Below the pieces are notes generated by a model, which had not been told where the DNA came from, ran no database searches, and saw nothing but the letters and a program-made list of their open reading frames with translations. Of a DNA stretch of 64,000 bases, positions 11,934 through 27,000 are shown one piece after another. How positions within the stretch are numbered: position 1 is the stretch's first letter; each line of letters begins with the position of its first letter. The stretch is from Tanytarsus gracilentus. Its lineage: Eukaryota > Arthropoda > Insecta > Diptera > Chironomidae. A program made the translations under genes and the position numbers. Location: contig JAXRKN010000036.1 in NCBI GenBank assembly GCA_038502055.1, positions 124,001 to 188,000 on the forward strand. Reading direction: 5' to 3'.

Positions 11934-14900
11934 ATTCCGACTCTTATATTATTAACCACTTTATGCAATGAAAGAAAGAAAATAACACGAACTTCCTGTT
12001 TCACTATGGGTCTTAATTTTTTAATTGCTCTTTTAAGTTAATGAATTTATAATTTATTGAGAAAAATTCTTAAATTAATTTTCTTCATGAAGCCGCTTTA
12101 GCACGAGATCGTATTCACTGTTCAAATTATATTATTTTTTGGCATAAAATCACAAAGACAGCTGTGATGTATGGCAGATTTAAAACTTATGAGTTAAAAT
12201 AATTGTTTTAAATTTTATGGTTTTAACTTTTTCTAATTATTTTTGGCTAAAAATGAATTTTTAAATTTCCGTTTAACCTCCGACGTATGAAAACATACAT
12301 CACTGAGAGTTTTTTCTGTGGATATGACTTTGAAAGCGATTCAAAAATTTTAACAGCATTGATCAAAAATATCTTAAGTTAATGATGATGACTCATAAAT
12401 TTTTATTTAATAATTGACCATGCAAAAAAAATTTAAATTAATTTCAAAAAAATAGAAAAAAATGGATATTATTTTGTATAGGATGCGTCATCGTCAATTG
12501 ACCTTGACATCACTTAGAATATATTTTTTTGACATCTGATGAAATACACAAAAATTTATTTAATTTTATTACATTCAAAATATTTTAAAAATTTGATTAA
12601 ATAAAGAAATTTGAATTGAAGTATTTAACTGTTGAAGAATTATTACGAACGCATGATAAACATTTAGGCAGCGGAAAAAATTCATCTACTAAAAAAAAGA
12701 AGAGATTAAAAATATTTAAAATTCTCAAAACATGTGTTAGAGATAAGAGCAAAAAAAAATTTCAGTATCACTTGAAAAGTATTAAAGCCTCTTTTTTTAT
12801 AGCCATCATATCCTAATTTAATTGCTTCCAACCATTGAATCTTCCAATAAAATTAAATTGTGCATTACGCAAAGAAGAGGGAAAAATTTTAATGAGAATT
12901 TTTGAGTTTCTCTTCAACAGTCCAAATAATAAGCACACAAAAGAACAAAAAAAATTTCGCTTTTAAAAACCCACAAAAAAATTATCGCAACGAATATAGA
13001 CGAAGAAAAAAGAGCCATAGAGTTGAAAGAACCGAAGAACCAAACGCTGTTCAAGGTCAGGATAAGAAGAAAGAGATGGAAATTATTTATGCGAATGGAA
13101 GTTTTTTTCTCGAAGCTTGTGCTTGGGCAAAAACCATAGAAGTGAGCGAGAGAGAATGAAAATAAGACCGCAGCTCAAGAACGTAATAGAGTTGAAAAAA
13201 TAACAAAGAAGACGCGGGAATTTTTCTTCATTCTATACTTCTTAAAAGCAACCTATGAATTGGTATACATGCATCTTTATACACGAGCGACTCAGCAAAA
13301 TGGAAATTTTTGAAAGCTTTAATTAATTTTTTGTTCCTTCCTTCCCTCTTTCTTACACTTGCAGATTCTTTTTCTTTCTAGACCAGTTGTGAATTAATTT
13401 AAGTTATTCGCTTATTTTTTTCCTCTCTTCTTAATTAACTGCCTTTTGAAGTAAACAAATTTCAATACATCTCTTTTTTAAGGAATGAACTTTATTGGTA
13501 AGGGGCGTAAATGTCATTAAATTAACATAATGATATGTTTTATAGTGCATAGAAAATTCTCGCTAGATTAGTCTCGAAGGAGTTGAAAAAATTCTTTCTT
13601 GTGATTCATCCAAAATTTCGATCTTATAAAATTATTTGGCTGAAGAAATTGACTCACCGCTGTGTTGTGCACTCGAAATATGATTCATATAAAATTTTAT
13701 AAATACCCTAGATATTTTTTTCCAACTATGCTATACTCTCTCCAATAATTGACTTTCAAAATGCATGATGTGATTTGAAAGTAGCTTTTCATGGGGAATT
13801 ATAACTGACGATAGCACCGCACCGTTGGTCTGCTTTCAGATGACGCAATTTATCATTAATTGGAACGTGAAAGGAGTTTGCCATTTCTTTTTCATGCACA
13901 TTTTTTTGTTTCATTTCTGCGAAGCAAAAGCGTTGACATAAATTGTCCGGCTTGAGGAATGGAAGAAAGGGGAAGGTGTATTAGAAATTTATATCGAGAG
14001 CTTTGAGTGGCCAAGCGTGACGGTCAATAATTTGAATTATTTTAAAAAAATTTGTAACGTATTTTTATAATTTTCATTTGTATGCAAAATGTGCAAAATT
14101 TTATTTTCTGCAAAAAAAACTTTGCATTCAAACCGTTTAAAAAAAATCACCTGCAGCACTTAACGAACTAACTTTATTAATGCACGAAACACACTCTTCA
14201 ATCCGCATTCTTTTAAGCTCTCGTCTGATAAAGCAAAACAACATGGCACTTAAATCTATTTTTTGCATATTGTTGATTTACAATTTCAAGGATGAATTTT
14301 GATCTTTTGCTTTTGTTTCTCATCTTCCCGAAAAAAAAAACTTATCTAAGCCTCTTTTTATTTTTCTTCCCTTTCTCACTCATTCTCTGTGATATTCTTG
14401 TGAAATTTTTGTTTTCTCGTTAATTTTATGTTTACCTACCATCACACACTGACACACTCTCAAGCCTATTGTTTGCTAATTTACAACCTTTCCATCTATT
14501 AGTATCTTTCCTCATTTCAAATCTTTCGGCTTTAAAGTTATGTTAATCATTTTAATGCATATCCCTGCAGGTAAAGAGAGGTTGGTTTCGATGAGATGTT
14601 TGCAATATACTTTTTGGTATAAATTTTGGCACTTCTTCAACCCTCCAATTTTCAGGTAATTGACATTGATTTTTTCTGTCTTAAAGATATTTTCTTGGAA
14701 GCATCTCTATAATTACCACTCTATGTAGTAATCAAAATTGGCGAATAAAATCATAGTTGAAGCATAAACTTTTTCTTTAGACAGCACACGCTGTCCAAGA
14801 AAATCAATCTTCGGTTCGTTTCAACTTTCGCAAAATGGCGAATTTGATTTTTTTTTGTTATTTCTTCTTGCCGCAGACTTTTCGGGCTTAAAATAGTTTT

Positions 14901-17900
14901 AAGTGAAGTCTAAAATGTAAATAACCTCTCTACACACTCCGAAAGGAAGAACAAGAAATGAACTCGAAAAATTCCTTCAATTGTTACACTTGAATTCCAT
15001 CTCTGATCTTTATATATCATTTAACACCGTCATGTCGAAAGTTTATATTTGCAGAATGTATTAAAACTCTCAAATCATTCCCCACAGTATCGAGAGAGTG
15101 ATGTGCACGAATGATGGTGGTAATTTTCTCGAAAAAGATATTTTAATTTTTGTTTTGCCTTGATTTAGTTCGACATAGAAAATAATCATTCTCTTCATCT
15201 CTCTATTCGTTAGCACATTCTATAATATGTTTTACCAATCAAACAGTACAATGAACCGAATACCTGTTTATTTTGCGTTGGGGGTGCCCGATTATTCAAA
15301 GTCAAAACAAGATTAATTATTTTCTTATTCAATCGTCATTTGAGTTGTGTGGAAATGAAAAAGAAAAAAAAGTGAAAGAGGCTGTTCTAGCATGAGAAAG
15401 GAGGAAAAATAAAATTCTTTACATATATCATAGATTTTTATTCAAAACGAGTAAATTAAATATTTTGAATCTATTGAGTGATCACATGAATGATGGCGAG
15501 TAATCAATAACGTGAACAGTTTGACTCTTATAATGCAATAAAGTTCTGACTGATATTTTTAAGAAAAAAAAAATATTAAAATTTTTTTAAAAAAAGTTTA
15601 TTCAAAAATTGTCCAAAACTTGCAAATAAAAATTCTTCAAATTTTTTTAGACACTCATCAGATGCTCGCCAAAAATAATTTTCAACCTCTAAACTTGCGG
15701 GCATCGAACTACAAGATTAATAAATAATAATTACACTGAACTAACATTTCGTACACATGAAATGACTTGTGTACGTCTTGCGCGAAAAAAGAAAATTAAA
15801 AATCGCACAAAAAATGATCACGACGACAGGTGAATGATGTGTGTATGTAATAATAAGCATGTACAAGGAGAGAAGTACAAAATGGTACATAAGAATATTT
15901 TTAAAATAAGTAAGCGGTCGTTTACCTGCAAAAGAATGTTGCTTATGTAAAAAAATCATTGCTCGAGAATTTTTTGCTCGCATATATTTAATGAAGCATT
16001 AAATAATTGAAAAAAGCCCTCGAGGCGATTCAGTTATGATCATATATGATAAGAAAAAATAATTAACAGTTTACGACATGTTGGTTGTTCTAGCGGCTAA
16101 GACATGATCGAAGTATTTCAGTGAATACAGGAAGTTACAAATTTTCACACAGAATTTCTTCTTCAACTGCCTTTTAATTTTAAAAAGGGTGTGAGAAAGA
16201 ATAACAACAATTTTAAAAACACTTGTTCCAATAATAATTTTCAAAGTATCCTCCGATGATGCACGAAACAATGGTAATCCATACTTAAAGAAATCAAAAA
16301 AAGAGAGAGAGAAAGAAGTTTTATGAATCGAACACTGAAATTCGGTGTCTCTTCTTATACCTGTTTTTTAACCATCGATTCAACGCTTGATGATGGTTGA
16401 GAAGAATGGAGAAGCAGTGAGAAAATCTATTAAGAACTTCTTTCTTATAATTTCAATCATTTTTTTTCCTTCTTTTTAACGCGCGAGCTGAAAAGTATTT
16501 ATTCTTTGACCACTTTATCACTTACACAACGATAAGTGATGCTGTGGAGAGCTGTTTAACGATTTTTGTTCAATGAATGATGAATCACATGTGACTAATA
16601 TGAAGCAACGAGAAAATTTATTCATCACGAAAAAATTTGTAGTTTTTCGACTTAAATTAGCTTGAAGTGTCGGCGATAAAATTAAGAAACAATTTTGAAA
16701 GTCATAAAAGTTAAACAAGTAGCTCCAGATCAAAAAAAAGTGAGAGGAAATGTGCTTTTTATTCTAATTTTTCTTGTTCAAATATATATTCCATCATTAC
16801 AACTTTTATTTCGTTTTAATTAATAGCCTTACTCATTTATTCTTCATGCTCTTGTTCTTTTTTTTCTCAAACTAGACAGAAGTTCGAAGATAAAAAAGAA
16901 AATAAATATAAGAAATGGTTAAAAAAAGCCGTTTCAACATTTAATATTTTTTTCTGTTCATTTCTTATAGATATCACCAAGACTAATCACCAAGAAATCA
17001 AAATGGGAATAAAAACAAGTTGAAAACAACTTTTTAAAAAAATTAATGAAGAGATGGAAAATGACTTGTAAGAATGCGCAGGAGAATTCTAAATGCTCAC
17101 ACTTTTTCTTGTTGTATTTATTTATTTTTTTGATTTGGGTTTCTAGGATGAATTTTGACCTTCTATTTGATGATTTTTTTATTCGATGCATTTTGTGGAT
17201 AATTTCTCAATTGTTTAAACAATTTTTCAAAAAAAACTATCAGCCGTTCAAACATGCAATGCATAAACACATGAGAGAAATATAATTACAACATGTACAC
17301 GTGTGGTGTGTACATTTCTGCTCTTTGATTGTACACGATGTACCGACTCTCATTCATAAATGATTGCATAAAGCAGAAATGACGTCGATTACGAAAAAAA
17401 AATTGTTTTCCGCATGCATTAGAAAATATTTTTTCTTCCGACTGTCTGGAATTAAGAATTCCTGAAAAATAACTACAGTTCCTGAAATAACTTTCTATAA
17501 GACTTTTTAAAAAGGGGGCAATAAAAAACGCACGTTTCTGTTTTTCTCTTTTTATTATTGATTTTCATTCCTTTTCGTTATAAAAATGCTTCAATTTATG
17601 GTTTTTTAATTCCTTAAAGAATAGAAATATTTTTCTCCATCTCTTTTACAATTTTTTCCTCCTTTTCAATTTTTTTTTTATAAAATTTTTTCAATTAAAA
17701 AAAATAGCAGTTTTATAATCGACATTACATATTAGTTATTTTTAAAAATGTTTTTGCCTTGATTTGTGTTTCTATATATCTGCCATGTTCTTTAATATTT
17801 ATTTATTTCTTTTTTTATAGAATATATTTTAAAGTTTAAATAATGTGAAATGCTAAGCGAAATATTTTTTTTTCGATTTCTGTGAAGCCCTAGTTATAAT

Positions 17901-20900
17901 ACGAATTATATAAATTTCGAGCTTCTGTTCAGCCTCATTCCGCATTTGTGAAGGAAGATGAATAACTTTTTTTAGCCGCTTGACCTTCAACTGCAGGGAA
18001 AATGGCTTGATGTTTTCCCTATTCATTAATCGCTAGCTGTCATTTGCATTCCCGTGTATGATTTTTTTTGTTGAAAAATATGCATAAGCAATTTCTAGGT
18101 TTATGCTTTATATCTTTTAAACTTATGTTACATAAGGTAGGACATTTTATTAGCTGTTACATTAATCATTATCAGGAGTTTTTTATATTATTCTTAAAGA
18201 AATTTGGATCCTTAATTTTTATTAAAAATTTCATTTTCAGTCATCTGATGCAAAAAGTTATTGCTAAAGATTTTTATGTATAAGTTACGTGATAGTTTTT
18301 GTATCCACTATATAATTGTTTAAAACTATAAAAAAGAGATGAGCTGATGATTTTTTTTAATTTAAGAATCCAAGCTCCTTTCATAAATTTTTATCAGATA
18401 TTTAATGTTTATGCAACTTTTCTAACGAACAAGATAAAATCAAAAAAGTACGTATAATCAATAAAAAAATGGTCGGTTTCTATGTTAATTGTAAAAAACT
18501 TTATTAATATAATCAGTTGTAAATATAATAAAACATATTAGCATAAAAAGGACTTTTTGCATCCGGATGCACAATAAAAAAAAAATTGGGGGGAAAATTC
18601 ATAGAAACATTAAACAATTTTTTACTCTCATAAATTCAGTGTATATCTAAATGCTATCTGCTACCAAGCATTGTGTGTGCAATTGTTCTTATACAATTCT
18701 CGCGCAAGTTTTTTTTAAAGTAAGAGGAACATCTCTTACATCTCTATATCAAAGAGATCGCATATATAAGAATGATCTCAACATGAGTGCGAAATGATAC
18801 AAAATGATTTTTTACTCTCAATATATTTTATCGCAAAATAAACTTCTAAAATCTAACAAAAAAAGCATTCCGACTTAAACCATATTGTACCGTCTCTTCA
18901 AATCCCGTACATGAAATGTAAACAATCATGAAATATATATGCGATTTTTAAAGTTTGTTATATCTTTTATTATTTAAATTTAAAGCTTTTTAAAAAATTT
19001 CAATTTTTTTTACTTTTCTTAATTGTGCGTGCAATTTTATGAAAACAATATATGTAACTGCAGTCAATGCATTCTAGGTAGCGATCATCACACACTAGTA
19101 ATTTGAAAGAAAAAAAAACTTTGAAAAGCAAAGGGACTTTTTAAACAAAAGAGAGAAAATTATACATCATTTAACAAAAAAACAAATAAAAAAAGTTGTA
19201 TAAAATTTGGATTTCATTCACAAAATGTATTTTTCGTTAAAAAAAACACATAATTATTAACATAAAAAAATATAAGCATTCAATTATTTACAAATTTCTT
19301 GGCACATTATGCTAAACTTAGTGATAAAACTTAATTTTTTCTTTCCGTAAATCAAATAAAAATAAAAAACTATTTCTCAATTGTGGTAAAAACAAAATTT
19401 TCTATTGAAAAGTTAAATTTTTCGATTGAAGCGTTTTTAAAAGAGAAAGAAAAAGAATTAAAAATCAAAACTAAAAGGAGAATTTTTTCTGTAAAATTGA
19501 ATTTGATTTTTCTTAATGAGTAAAAAGCGTAATTTTTTCTCAAAAAATTAAAACCTAAAGATTAAGGATCCGTAACTTAATGCATTGTCGTTGTCACAAA
19601 AAAAGCCTCGAAACTACTACTCGTTCACACACAAAAAAAATCTTTTCTCTCTCTAAAAGTATTATCGAAATAAAAATCAGTCCATTTACAGACTTAAAAC
19701 ATGTTAGAGATAATCGTGTTAATCATATTTTGGACACAGTCCTGAATGAAGACAATAGTTTGCAATAGTTTCGGGTTTCAGAGGAAATTTTATGAAAATT
19801 TCATATTCTATGACCTAACGAAAATTTAAGGAAATTCTAATAAAAATTGAAGAAATGGTAATATGTCTTAAAAATTGATTTCTTTTCTAACAATACATTA
19901 GGAATTAATTTAGTGAAAGCGCATTTTTGACGTCGTCATTTGATTATGATTTAAAAATATTTTTTCATATTATTTTCTCTTTAACTGTAAGTAGGAAGGA
20001 CAAGGAAAATGTATTAAAAACATTTTTTATTATCAAAAAAAATCCCTATACCTCACTATGTGTGTATAACCCTCTAAATTTAAAATTCCAAAAAAATTAA
20101 CAATTTATTTACACGTTTAAGCATATCAAGAATTATTTCATATAAAAAAATGTAAAAGGGAAAAAAATTAAAATGCTACGCGAAACTCATTATTTATAAT
20201 TAATTATGTGTTATTCTTAAAAAAATCCTTTTTAACCTTAAGCATTTACTTTATTTTAATTTTAGCTCATTTAAGTTGAAAAAATATATTATAGGTACAA
20301 TATTTTATTTTTCTTTTTTAGTTAATCATCTTTTGCCTTCAAAAAAATTTATTTGCTGTCATCGAAAAATTTTGAAAATTTCAATACGATAAAAATTTCT
20401 TAATGAACTAATAAAATTGTGTAAATAATGTTTTTATGTATATTAAACAAATTCTTACAAATTAATTCGAGATCTTGTGTGTTTTTTGAATTCAATGTGC
20501 ATTGAAATTATAATTTGATTTTTTCCAACTCTAGATAAACTTTTTTATCGTTAGAATTTGATTGACATGCTTTTAAAAAGGAAACGCGCATATATTTTTT
20601 TTTCATTTTTTTGTTTGTGAGTTATTGTCTTTTTATTGGCTACTATTTTCGACTTTATAATTTTTTTTGAGTTATTTTCAGTCAGGTAATTTTGTCATGA
20701 ATATTCTTGTGATATATTTCTGAGGGGAGTAATTGGATTCAAAAGCATTTCAATCAAATTCTTATATCGCATTCGCTTTTATTTACGAAACATTCGAGAT
20801 ATTTTCAAGATGGAAACCCTATTTTGTATCTTTCACACTTTAGCTACATATTTAACGACTTTATGTTTTTGGATGTTAAAAGCAACTACCCGTACCCGCA

Positions 20901-21048
20901 TTATAATCATCCTTTCATTATTTAGCTTTTACTACTTTTCTTCTTAAAAGGAGGATTTCTATTTAAACAAAACAAAAAAAACTATTTACATCCTATACAA
21001 ATAATAAAAAATCTCTCTCAACGTTAAAAAATATAATTCTGAAGATTT
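11934..21048. other. Intergenic spacer between TRIT1 and Myc
   Basis: About 9 kb of AT-rich DNA. The right end, next to the Myc stop, must contain the Myc 3'UTR. Several minus-strand AATAAA candidates exist (for example near 20780), but I cannot choose among them. No protein domain, tRNA, transposase or long direct repeat was recognised. An imperfect palindrome centred on a CACGTG E-box lies at 17293-17315. Short ORFs here are Phe/Lys/Asn/Ile-rich and many start at non-ATG codons, which is typical of noise. Confidence 0.6.
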
Positions 21049-24000
21049 TTAATAGTGTCGACGCTGCTGCTGTCCTATAGATGCTTTCAAATTTCTCAAA
21101 CGCGTTAGGAGACGATTGTGCTTCTTCATCAACTCGGAATATTGCTCTTCCTCGCGTCTCAATTTGGTGCAATGTGCCGCTGCCTCACGGAGAATATTTA
21201 CTTTTGGTGCACGTTCCTTCTCCCTCAATGCCGGTATATGGCATTTTAATTCTTCGAAGAGATTCTTTAAGCCAATTCTTCGCTGCCTTTCCATGTTATT
21301 GTGCAAATTTCGCTTCTCGATCGTCTCGAGCTCTTCTTGATCGAGAGTTATCGTTTTCGGATGGTGACGATGATTCAATTTTTGCTTCTTATGTGACTTG
21401 TAGCGCTTATTGCCATCATTATTATTACTGTCTTTAAAGTGAGCGGGCGCTTGACGTTTTCTCGATATGCTATGACCCGATGAGTTACTACTTACATAGC
21501 GTGCTGGAGTTTGAGAACCATACTTCATTGGCGTTGATCCCTTGCTCGATAGTGTTGAGGTTGAGGATGAGATGGAGTCATCGTCAGATACTCGTCTTCG
21601 ACTGTTTGACTGCTGCTTGCTTCTTGCGATTTTGTGTGCAACATGTGACTGCAATGCACGACGATCACGAGCGCTTGGATTTGTTGGAAGATTCTTAGCA
21701 TTAATGCCAACCACGTCAATATCATCCTCTGTTGAAAGAGAAATAAAAAAATAAAATTAATTTCTTGTTCACCATTTGACCATGTGCGATAGTCGTAAAT
21801 TTCACACAACTTATAGCAATAATGCATTGTTTGTTAAATTAACGCATAAAATTCTCTTTTTCTAATTTATTTAATTCTTTTGTATATGTGTATGATGCCC
21901 ACTCTCTTTACCTTCTGATTTTTATTGTTTAAGAGAAAGAATTTCGTTGAGAAAATATTTAGAGAGGGAAAGTGACACATAAAAATTATCCGTAAATACA
22001 TTTTACTGTATATAAATCTAAATCTGAAGGATTTTACGAAAATTTGTTCCGATTACCAAATCACTAATTCGGCACATTTTATTCTCTCATAAATAAAGCA
22101 TAGTTATTACCCATGAGCAAGAGAAAATTTTACGACATTCTAAAGTTAAATAATTTTATATGTTTTATTTTGGGGAAATAAATAGAAAAGAAAGTGCATT
22201 GACTTCTCATTCGTTTCAAATTTAACCTTCGTTAGATGTTTTATTGTCTTTTGGACTCGAACAAATATGAACAATAAAAACAGGATTGATTCGAGACATG
22301 TTCGAAAGACATGACATGAAAAGGAAGAAAGTAAATGATATGTGACAGCTGAACTAGATAAATCAATATTCTCTTTAAAATCCCTTCTAATTTCATCGGT
22401 TCACTCCTGTAGAGTAAATTCCGAAGAACATTTTATGCCAGCAAGATTGAGAATTTAAAATATATGATTGAGACGAGAAGAGAAAAAGAAGAGCAAAAAA
22501 AAGAGAAAGGTTTTTAATTCTTCGATCGCCGCCAAGTACAAAGTATAATAACGAGTTTAGAAGTAGCTTTGCGAATCTACGCTTTATTTTATATACATAC
22601 GCACACAAAGACGGACTTCTTAATATTTCATTCACATAAAATTTAAAACGAAAAAGAATTGTCGGATTTCTTCGCTGTTGCTATGCGGAAATTTTTTTTT
22701 TCAAATTTCGATCTCTGTGGCGCACACACAAGTGTGGAAGAGATGTTAGCATGTATTGCTCGTCTCGACTATAAATTATATATGTGCGGGACATGAGGAA
22801 AAATCTCGCTGCTGTATGAGTGCGTGCGTCTGTTTTAATTTATCATTCACGATGTGAATAATTTCCATTAAAATTATTTTTTTATGGAATCAAAAAGAAA
22901 ATTTTACATTTTTTGCCGAAAAAAAAAAATTAATTGAAGCTTCATTATCTAGTGAAATTGAAACACATTGAAGCTATATATTGGAACCAGATGTGAGAAA
23001 CAATGTGATAAGTTTAACTGATAAATTTTTCATTTAAACCACCAGAAACAGATAAAAAATTTGTGTATATATATACTTTTAAAAAACTAGTGCATGTATC
23101 ATATGAGAAGCGTGTTTGTTCTTATTTAATCAATTGCCAACGCGACATCATCGTTCACCTACATTGCTGCATCTATTTTCAGCTATACACCGATGGCAAT
23201 TCAACTTTTTCTTATATTTCGATGTTAAGTCACACACAGATATTAAAATTTATTCAAATGTCTCGAGAGAACATTTAATGAGCACTAGCCGTGCTTCTCA
23301 ATTTACAAACAAAAAAAAGAAGAGATATGAGAAGCGTTACATTTCAGAAACTTATCTTAATCAAATATTTATAGTTTGAAATAAATTTCTTCTTAATATC
23401 GCTATTTGAGTTTCTCTCTCTTGCTGGTTGGTAATGGTATGTTTGTAGACGCGGCAGTTGTTTAGAAATGATGATATCACATTATTTATTCGCACACACT
23501 GTTGCGATTGATTCTTAGAAGGTTAAGAATTCTGGAGAATGACGGGAACTTTTAGAATTAATATTGAGTCATTGCGTGCGGAATGCTGGCGCTTCCATTA
23601 GACATTTTAATTTATTCCCAGAGTGAAAAGGAAGAAGAAAGTTTCGAACACATCTCATACCACCCACAATGCCGTATATATTTATCATCCCTCTTCATGT
23701 CTCGATGTCGCCGTGCACCTCCCGAAAAAAAAGATTGAAATTTTAAAAAAATGCCGCAATATAACCTCAATTGTGTAGGTAGATTCTCGAAAAAAAACTA
23801 TAAAGTCATATCAATGAAATCCCTCATTTCATTAAGACTGCAGAATGTGTACACACAAACGCATGCATATATGCACACTTAGTCTTAATTGTAAAATATC
23901 ACCGTAAATAATTCCCATTAAATGATCATTCACATGACATACGAGCGGGGTGTGAGACAATGAAGAGGGAATCGTCTGTATTTGCTCTTTTTTATCGATT

Positions 24001-27000
24001 TTTTTGTGGAATTTTTTTCTCTCACTCCAACCGCCTTCCTAAAATCCGAAAAAAAATTTCGTGTACGATTGAGAAAGTCCTCGTGGTGCTGCTTCGTGTC
24101 TTACTATTTTTTGCCTCATACTCAAAATTTTCGCTCGCTTTTTTGACTTCCCTTAGCAACAACAAATTTTTTCTTCTCGCTCGGAACAAAATGTATATCT
24201 GTTCTGTACCGTACTAAAAGCTCTATAATCTAACATCGTAGCGCGCATGACTCTCGAACATAAAGCGACTGGCTTGTGGAGTGAGAAGGGGGGCTCGACA
24301 TAGACTCACACAAATGTGATAATATTTTTTTCCTCTATATATTGAATTGTACTTGAACATGGCACAGGAAGTGGAAGGAAAAACTTTCTCCTAATGTCCT
24401 TTTCATGAAAGTGAACGAGAGGAGATGGGGTTGTCTATAAAAGAGAGGGAAGAAAGGATGCAGACGTTGTACTCTAACACTAGCTTAGTAATGTTAGTGC
24501 TATCACATGACCTTTGTCTCGTTATATCGTGAACAATTATGTTGAAAAATTTTCACTGAGAGCATCTCCCATGTCTGAAATCTCATTCCATCTTATCTCT
24601 CGAAAGTGAAGAAGTGAAGAAGAACTAAATACCGAGAATTTTCTCTCGGTTACACAAGAACCTTACTGCTGTAACATGCTGCTTTGTAATGAAATCATGT
24701 AACACAGTAGAGGGGGAATAAAAACGTGAAAAGTTCAAGGTCGTGCAGCGACGCTACTTTTTTTGGCGCTTAACATTACGCGACATTCTTTTTTGACGAG
24801 AAGATTTATGTGTACAAAACACGAAATTCAAGTATTTCAAACAAATTTCGTTGTCTGCGAACCAGATCATCATTAGGCATTTCCAAGGAATCATTTTTTG
24901 AGTAATTCATGTGCGAGTCAAAAAAAACTTTAACATATTGAGAGAGAAAAAAATTACATCGGAAGTCGCGTCAGTAATAAATTAGACTGTAAAGTGCAAA
25001 GAAATCTCGCGACTTATAAATGGAAAGTAGTTCATGAAACAATGAAGGGAAAACGTCCCACATGATGTGTCTTTTAATTTTTAACCCGGCCTACGACTCA
25101 TATCTTTTTTATGTATCCATCATTTCATATCCAATTATAACAATCCCACCACATGAAAGTTTAATTTTCAATTACCACGATTTTTTAATCAATGTTCTAG
25201 AAAGGTTTCTAAATTTTTCCATTTACCAGACGTGGAGAGCAAGTCGCACCCAAAATGTACATAATTCGTCGTACATAAGTGTACGTTTTCGCGCCAAAAA
25301 ACCCTCTTCGTAACTCCATCTCCACACTACGTTATATCTCCCAACACAGACGAGAAAATAAAAAGAATTCAAATTCCATGATTTAGCTCTCGTGAAATGT
25401 TGACGTAGGTTTGTAGCGCTGCTTTTCGCGTCTGCGCAGTATGGGTCACTCGATAGATTTTTTTTTCTCTCTTGTCCACGCCGATATTTAATGTTCACGA
25501 ATATACACAGCACTGCTGTCTCTATGTAGAATATAAAAAAAATATTTTCGTGAATCTCCATATGCTTGCAAATGAAACGAGAAAAATCTCTAGCGATGGC
25601 ATCAACCGCGCCTCATGACGTCACACGTCTGATTGTACCGCATCAATTGAGGCACTTTCCAAATGAAAAAACTTTTTCCGCGAAAAAACAATTTTTTTAT
25701 TATCGATACTCACACACTTTGACATATGGTAACCAGCAATTTTCATTTATATATTAAATGACTCGTGGAAAATGATTGAGTAGTGAAAATTTTTTTGTTA
25801 AAGATGCGTTTGAAATATTGTTCAGTCATTGAAGCCCATGTGTGTGTATATCCAGAATCATTAGACCGCAATTTACTATACAACTCATCGTTTGGCATTC
25901 TCGTGTGCACATATTATACTACAAGAATTAATGCACCCCAGAGTTTAATAACCGTTGCGAAAAAAACTATAATATATATATGAGAATATATCAGAGAGAG
26001 ACGGGAAATATTTAATTATGATTTAATTGAATTGGAACAATTTTTTTCTTAACTATGTGCACTCATAAACTTTCTCATTTTTTTAATTTCTCGCCAATGC
26101 ATTAAGGTGTATATAAGTTCAGAATATTTCTTGCACTTTAAGCACATAATTTATGATGGAAAGAATTAAGCACTCACCTGAATCGGATGGGGTTTGAACG
26201 CCAAGTGAAATCATATCATATCGACTTCCCTTGGGTCGTGTGTAGCTGTGATCACTTATGAATTCATGGTGACTGACTGCTCTCGATGTCAGTGCCTGGG
26301 ACTTGATGTTTGCCGTGAACATTTTCTGAACTGGATTCTCTACTTTGTAATCACTTTCATCGAGTTGGTCTTCATCGTCGATATCAATTATGCTCGAGTC
26401 ATCACATGCGTCCTCATAATCGGAAAGGAAAGTAATATCTTGCAAAATTTCTTGGAGATCAGATGGAGATGATCGTTGTAGATTGCGGAAATTGCCGCCA
26501 AACGGCGTCGTCTCATTTAAGCTGTTTGAGGTCTCTTCTAGCTCTTCAGCGAGGGCATTGATAATCTTAAGTGAATTAGGGTCACTGAATTTCATTCGAT
26601 TACTGCTGGGACATGGCGTTAAGTCAATGTTATGTTTTAGCTCAGGAACATCATCGCCGAGGCTTAGAGGTGTGTCAGGTCGGAGATTAGCGATCGATGT
26701 GTTCATCAACAAATCTAGATCATTGGATTTGCATTGATCTTTCGAGGTATTTTCTTGCTTTATGGAGTATGTTAGAGCTGCGGTGTTTGTATTTACTCTC
26801 GTTAAGTTGCTGTTGTTTACAAGCAGCGTTCGGCCCGATGGAATTTTGCTGTTGTTACTTTTACACACGATCGTTGACATGATATTTTTTGGCGTCATTA
26901 TGCTTTTATTAAGAATAACTTTTACATTTTCTGTTGCACTCTTCTGCGTGCTCGATGTTGAATCGGTCTGCTCTTGATTTGCGGTCGACGCTGCACATAC

